NCBI GenBank assembly: GCA_032718475.1
Contig: JAUCBJ010001541.1
Span: forward strand, 1-20,972
Reading direction: 5' to 3'
Source: Nemertoderma westbladi
Lineage: Eukaryota > Xenacoelomorpha > Nemertodermatida > Nemertodermatidae
Length of the DNA stretch: 20,972 bases
The position numbers and the translations under genes were made by a program. Below are positions 18,255 to 20,972 of this stretch, one piece after another (position 1 is the stretch's first letter; every line of letters begins with the position of its first letter). The notes under the pieces were generated by a model. It was given only the letters and a program-made list of their open reading frames with translations. It had not been told where the DNA came from and ran no database searches.

Positions 18255-18950
18255 AAGTGTTAAGAATACAGTTAGATGCCACAGAAAGCAATAAATGAAC
18301 TATTTGACCTTATATAACTATTTGACCTTATTACAAATTTTGCACTTTTGCACACTTATTTGTACAAATGCACTAAAGCGGATCCTAAAGGTGGTTCCTA
18401 TTTAACAAACTTATGTTTATCCTCTACCGATCTACGATAGTGTATGATCAAGTGCTCAAGCAAAATCCAATTTAATAAATCGCGACATTCGCGATTTTGG
18501 ACCATATTCATGGAGTCATTCATTAAGTCACTTTATAGACATAACAAGTTAAACAAATGTTAAGATTATAGTTAGAAATCACTCTAAACTACATTTTAAC
18601 CCAAAAAATAACATTCTACGATGAATAGAACTGGAAATAATTGTGTAAATTGATAATTGTGAAATATAGAAAAATGTGCACTTTTTAAGTGCATTTTGCA
18701 CTAAGTGCATACGGACGGGTCTTTTCCCAAGTTGTATCCTATTTCAGACACTACAATTTATCCTCCGAAGTTATTGATGTTAAAAATAGTCACTCGAAAA
18801 TTTCTATTTCTCTTGGTCACATAGTCTAGTGGTTATCAATCACGTTAATGAATCCTAAGTTCGCGGGTACGAAATCCAATATTGACAATTCTTATTTTTT
18901 TGCAAAAAAAAAATATTTTCATTTTTCCATGACGCGACATTTTTCGACCC
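18255..18950. repeat. Diverged tandem duplication, period about 300 bp or more
   Basis: Landmarks recur in the same order in two units. GTTAAGAATACAGTTAG at 18259 matches GTTAAGATTATAGTTAG at 18559. TGCACTAAAGCGG near 18369 matches TGCACTAAGTGCATACGG near 18699. A TTCCTATTT...TTATCCTC stretch near 18396-18423 has a counterpart near 18736-18763. AAATCCAAT plus GCGACAT near 18465-18490 matches 18872-18943. The growing offset reflects insertions in unit 2, including the tRNA-like segment. Confidence 0.5.
18813..18888 (+). pseudogene. tRNA-like relic (possible SINE head)
   Basis: TAGTCTAGTGG (18822-18832) fits an RNA polymerase III A box of the Glu/Asp tRNA style, and GGGTACGAAATCC (18865-18877) resembles a B box with mismatches. 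The ends can pair as a stem: TTGGTCA at 18813-18819 with TGACAA at 18883-18888, leaving one bulged G. Overall length is close to a tRNA. The anticodon arm does not fold convincingly, so it is not a functional tRNA. It could be a SINE promoter or an old pseudogene. Confidence 0.35.
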
Positions 18951-19259
18951 TTAAAATTCGTAATTTTAATTTTAAATGTTAAGAAAAAAGATAGCGGAGT
19001 TAATTTGCTACATTTTACAACTAGTAATTAAAATAGAAATTATAATAGAGTAGCGATTTATTAAGAAAAACATTTTTTCGTCACTTTTTTATAAATATTA
19101 TATTTCACACGATCGCCTGCCGCTCCAGTTTTATAATACCTCCGGCGCTGTGATTAACGCTGTTAGATAGATAATTTAACGCACTATAAGTATGTGTAAA
19201 CAAATCTCCCGTAAGTTAAGTAGTTTTCGAGCTAGACGATTTCCCGCGAAGCGACCGCG

Positions 19260-19730
19260 AAATTTTAATTTTGGCCCTCATTTTCTTTGGCGCTCATTTT
19301 TTTAATATCATCCTTGGAGCAAAACCGACAGCATAATTGAATTCCCCGTATGGATATTGACTGAATAGAATCTACGTTAACCAACTAAAGTGAAAAATAA
19401 AAAATTATTCGATAAAAACTACTTTACATATTCTGGCCCTTTTTGGCCCCAATTGCCGACATATTTTTTGTACCCCCATTCGATAGGAACGTAGCCCCAA
19501 TGGTCTTCTACGAGTTTCAAAAAAGAATTAGTGGATTCCTACCCGCGTTGTCGAATTAAACATTTTGGAAATAAATTTTCGAAAAAAGACGGACAAAAAC
19601 GTACAAATTTACGGCCCCTTCTTCAACGCGAAATTGTAATAAATCTCTTACCCCCATTCGATACGAAGGTAGACCCAGCGAACTTGCTCAAGTTCGCGTG
19701 CTGCGCGACGCCCAACGAACGTGTGAAATA
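19260..19730. repeat. Degenerate tandem repeat with GGCCC and CCCCCATTCGAT blocks
   Basis: ACCCCCATTCGATAGGAACGT (about 19473) and ACCCCCATTCGATACGAAGG (about 19650) lie in two units of about 175 bp. Each is preceded by a CGAAAA or CGATAAAA block and a GGCCC block. A third, weaker unit begins near 19260 with TTTTGGCCCTC. A 105-codon frame (19531-19848) crosses it; I recognise nothing in its product. Confidence 0.45.
19678..19697. repeat. Perfect 9-bp hairpin
   Basis: GCGAACTTG and CAAGTTCGC are separated by CT, giving a near-perfect 20-bp palindrome in a locally G+C-rich patch. It is not followed by a T run, and in an animal genome it is not evidence of a terminator. Confidence 0.5.
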
Positions 19731-20176
19731 TAGCTCCACACCACACCCTACTGTATCGTTTAGCATTTTACTTTGTAGCGTTCACCGCGATGAGATATCG
19801 CCACTGCTGCCCGTGGGTTATCGTCTCTTAATTCAGTTAGCAAATTGACAGTTTCAATTTTTGAATACAGTAGGCCTAAGTACTAAGTAGTCAGTACTAC
19901 CAGTATAACTGTATAATAAAATAATAAATAAATAATATTTAAATTAAAACAAAGATAATACAGACTAACTGTACAAAATGCGGTACTGTTGCTTGGTGAC
20001 GGGTGTGACGATTTGTACTGTTGCATTATGCTACGTACAGTAGTTACAATGTTAATGGATTATTTTCGTTATTAAAAAAATAAATAACAAAAAAAAAGAT
20101 AATACAGAAAGATTGCCATAGACAAGAATTCCTAATATCTGACTACCAGAACCAGAGTACTGTATAGTTGGATAGT
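19731..20176. other. Non-coding stretch
   Basis: A less AT-rich part to about 19850 gives way to A/T runs containing AGGCCTA and AGTACTA motifs. No gene is supported. Confidence 0.5.
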
Positions 20177-20250
20177 GGATAGGTCTAATTAAGGACAATA
20201 CTGTTGTATTGAGGACAACAGTCAAAAAGACAGCTACCAACAGTCAGAAA
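20177..20250 (+). repeat. Left terminal inverted repeat
   Basis: It starts GGATAGGTCTAATTAAGGAC and carries CTGTTGTATTGAGGACAACA, itself an imperfect palindrome (TGTTGTATTGAGGACAACA). It pairs with 20813-20884. Confidence 0.8.
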
Positions 20251-20812
20251 GCAGTCCCAGATAGTCTACCAACAGTCAAGGGCTTCAAAAATTCAGATTA
20301 TCTACATGGGGTTCCTTAAATTCGAAATAATCAAAATCATATCAGCTGATTTCCGTAACTAAGGAAAATACGTCATTCTGTACTGTACAGCAGTAGGCCT
20401 AGGTCTACCGAACCGATACACTTGTCTGGTTGTTATCACAGTAAAAGTAAAAGTAAAGTAAATTTTCTTCGGCCGCTAGGCCAGGGATTACGCACAAAGT
20501 CTGACGACTTATTTCCAGTGTGCGGTCCCCCCAGAACTTTACTCCCCAGAGGAAACTCCAGTACTCCAAAAAAAAAGCTCTGGTCTCTACTCACTCAACT
20601 GGTAACGGATAAAAGCGCTTTTGGGAGCGAATACATTTCTGTGGGATACATTTCTGTATATTATCCAAGTTGATGGCGATAATCTTCCTATCAGTTGAAA
20701 TACAGTATATAGCTGTACGCCAGTCCGATGATGGGTATTATGTCACAACATATTGCACAATGTTTGAATGTGCTGACTTGTGTCGGTACCGCAAGCTAAA
20801 CTAGAGTGAGTT

Positions 20813-20884
20813 TTTCTGACTGTTGGTAGGTCATTTTGACTGTTGTCCTCAATACAACAGTATTGTCCTTAATTAGACCTATCC
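20813..20884 (-). repeat. Right terminal inverted repeat
   Basis: The reverse complement of the left arm, differing mainly around the AAAAAGACAG segment, where the right arm is 2 bases shorter. The high identity of the arms suggests recent origin or gene conversion between them. Confidence 0.8.
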
Positions 20885-20972
20885 TGTATAATTCATGTCA
20901 ACTTTCCCTCTTTCACTGTCATTACACTGCTATCCTGTTACAACTTACAACACAAAACAGTTTCATAGTGTT

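Larger units (their letters stand above)
20177..20884. mobile_element. Inverted-repeat element, about 708 bp, probably a non-autonomous DNA transposon
   Basis: The left arm (20177-20250) and right arm (20813-20884) are reverse complements over about 70 bases with only a few differences, from GGATAGGTCTAATTAAGG at the outer end to CAACAGTCAGAAA at the inner end. The interior has no transposase. An 83-codon frame at 20422-20673 is Ser/Lys-rich and unconvincing. A direct duplication of CTACCAACAGTCA (20234 and 20266) lies at the left inner edge. No clear target-site duplication flanks the arms, so the superfamily is undetermined. A foldback element or simple inverted duplication is the alternative. 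Confidence 0.65.

Noticed and set aside
17923-18294. 123-codon plus-strand frame with hydrophobic segments
   Set aside because: The middle is a TATATA simple repeat and the end lies in a tandem duplication; no family is recognised.
19531-19848. 105-codon plus-strand frame
   Set aside because: It overlaps a degenerate tandem repeat, and its product shows no domain or motif.

Overview
The window looks like repeat-rich, AT-rich nuclear DNA from an animal, most plausibly an aquatic invertebrate. The evidence is indirect. It carries at least six pieces of non-LTR (LINE) retrotransposons with apurinic-type endonuclease (EN) and reverse transcriptase (RT) domains typical of metazoan genomes. There is one exon-like block with AG/GT borders, and there are simple-sequence arrays, a tRNA-like relic and a terminal-inverted-repeat element. 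No bacterial gene organisation is present. The species cannot be fixed from this sequence.

Layout. 1-913 (minus) is the start of a long open protein of unknown identity that runs off the left edge; it resembles a retroelement Gag or ORF1 only in general architecture. 914-4252 is non-coding and holds two tandem duplications (about 112 bp and 286 bp), many TACCGGTA palindromes and a CCAAT/TATA promoter-like stretch near 4060-4215. 4253-6943 (minus) is copy 1 of a LINE family, here called family A: a leader with a 10-bp minisatellite, then EN and RT, broken by two frameshifts and a stop and missing its 3' end. 7219-8620 (plus) is a second, head-to-head leader and minisatellite of the same family, with a short 3' piece (copy 2, 7693-8223) inserted inside the minisatellite. 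9640-10720 (minus) is a decayed RT from another LINE group. 11132-12391 (plus) is copy 4, a related family B element with an open 416-codon RT frame. 14343-14514 (minus) is the only candidate host exon. 16073-16859 (minus) is a third LINE type, interrupted by copy 3 of family A (16860-17815). 17816-19860 has diverged tandem repeats and a tRNA-like relic. 20177-20884 is bounded by inverted repeats of about 72-74 bp and is probably a non-autonomous DNA transposon.

How the parts relate. Nothing here forms a pathway; the window is a pile of nested and rearranged mobile DNA. The most interesting reading is that family A carries the 10-bp minisatellite (TTGCTCRTTG)n as part of its 5' leader, because the same array plus the same flanking blocks occurs beside copy 1 and again, inverted, at 7219-8620. 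Both A and B elements end in a (TAG)n tail, and in copy 4 the first TAG of the tail is the stop codon.
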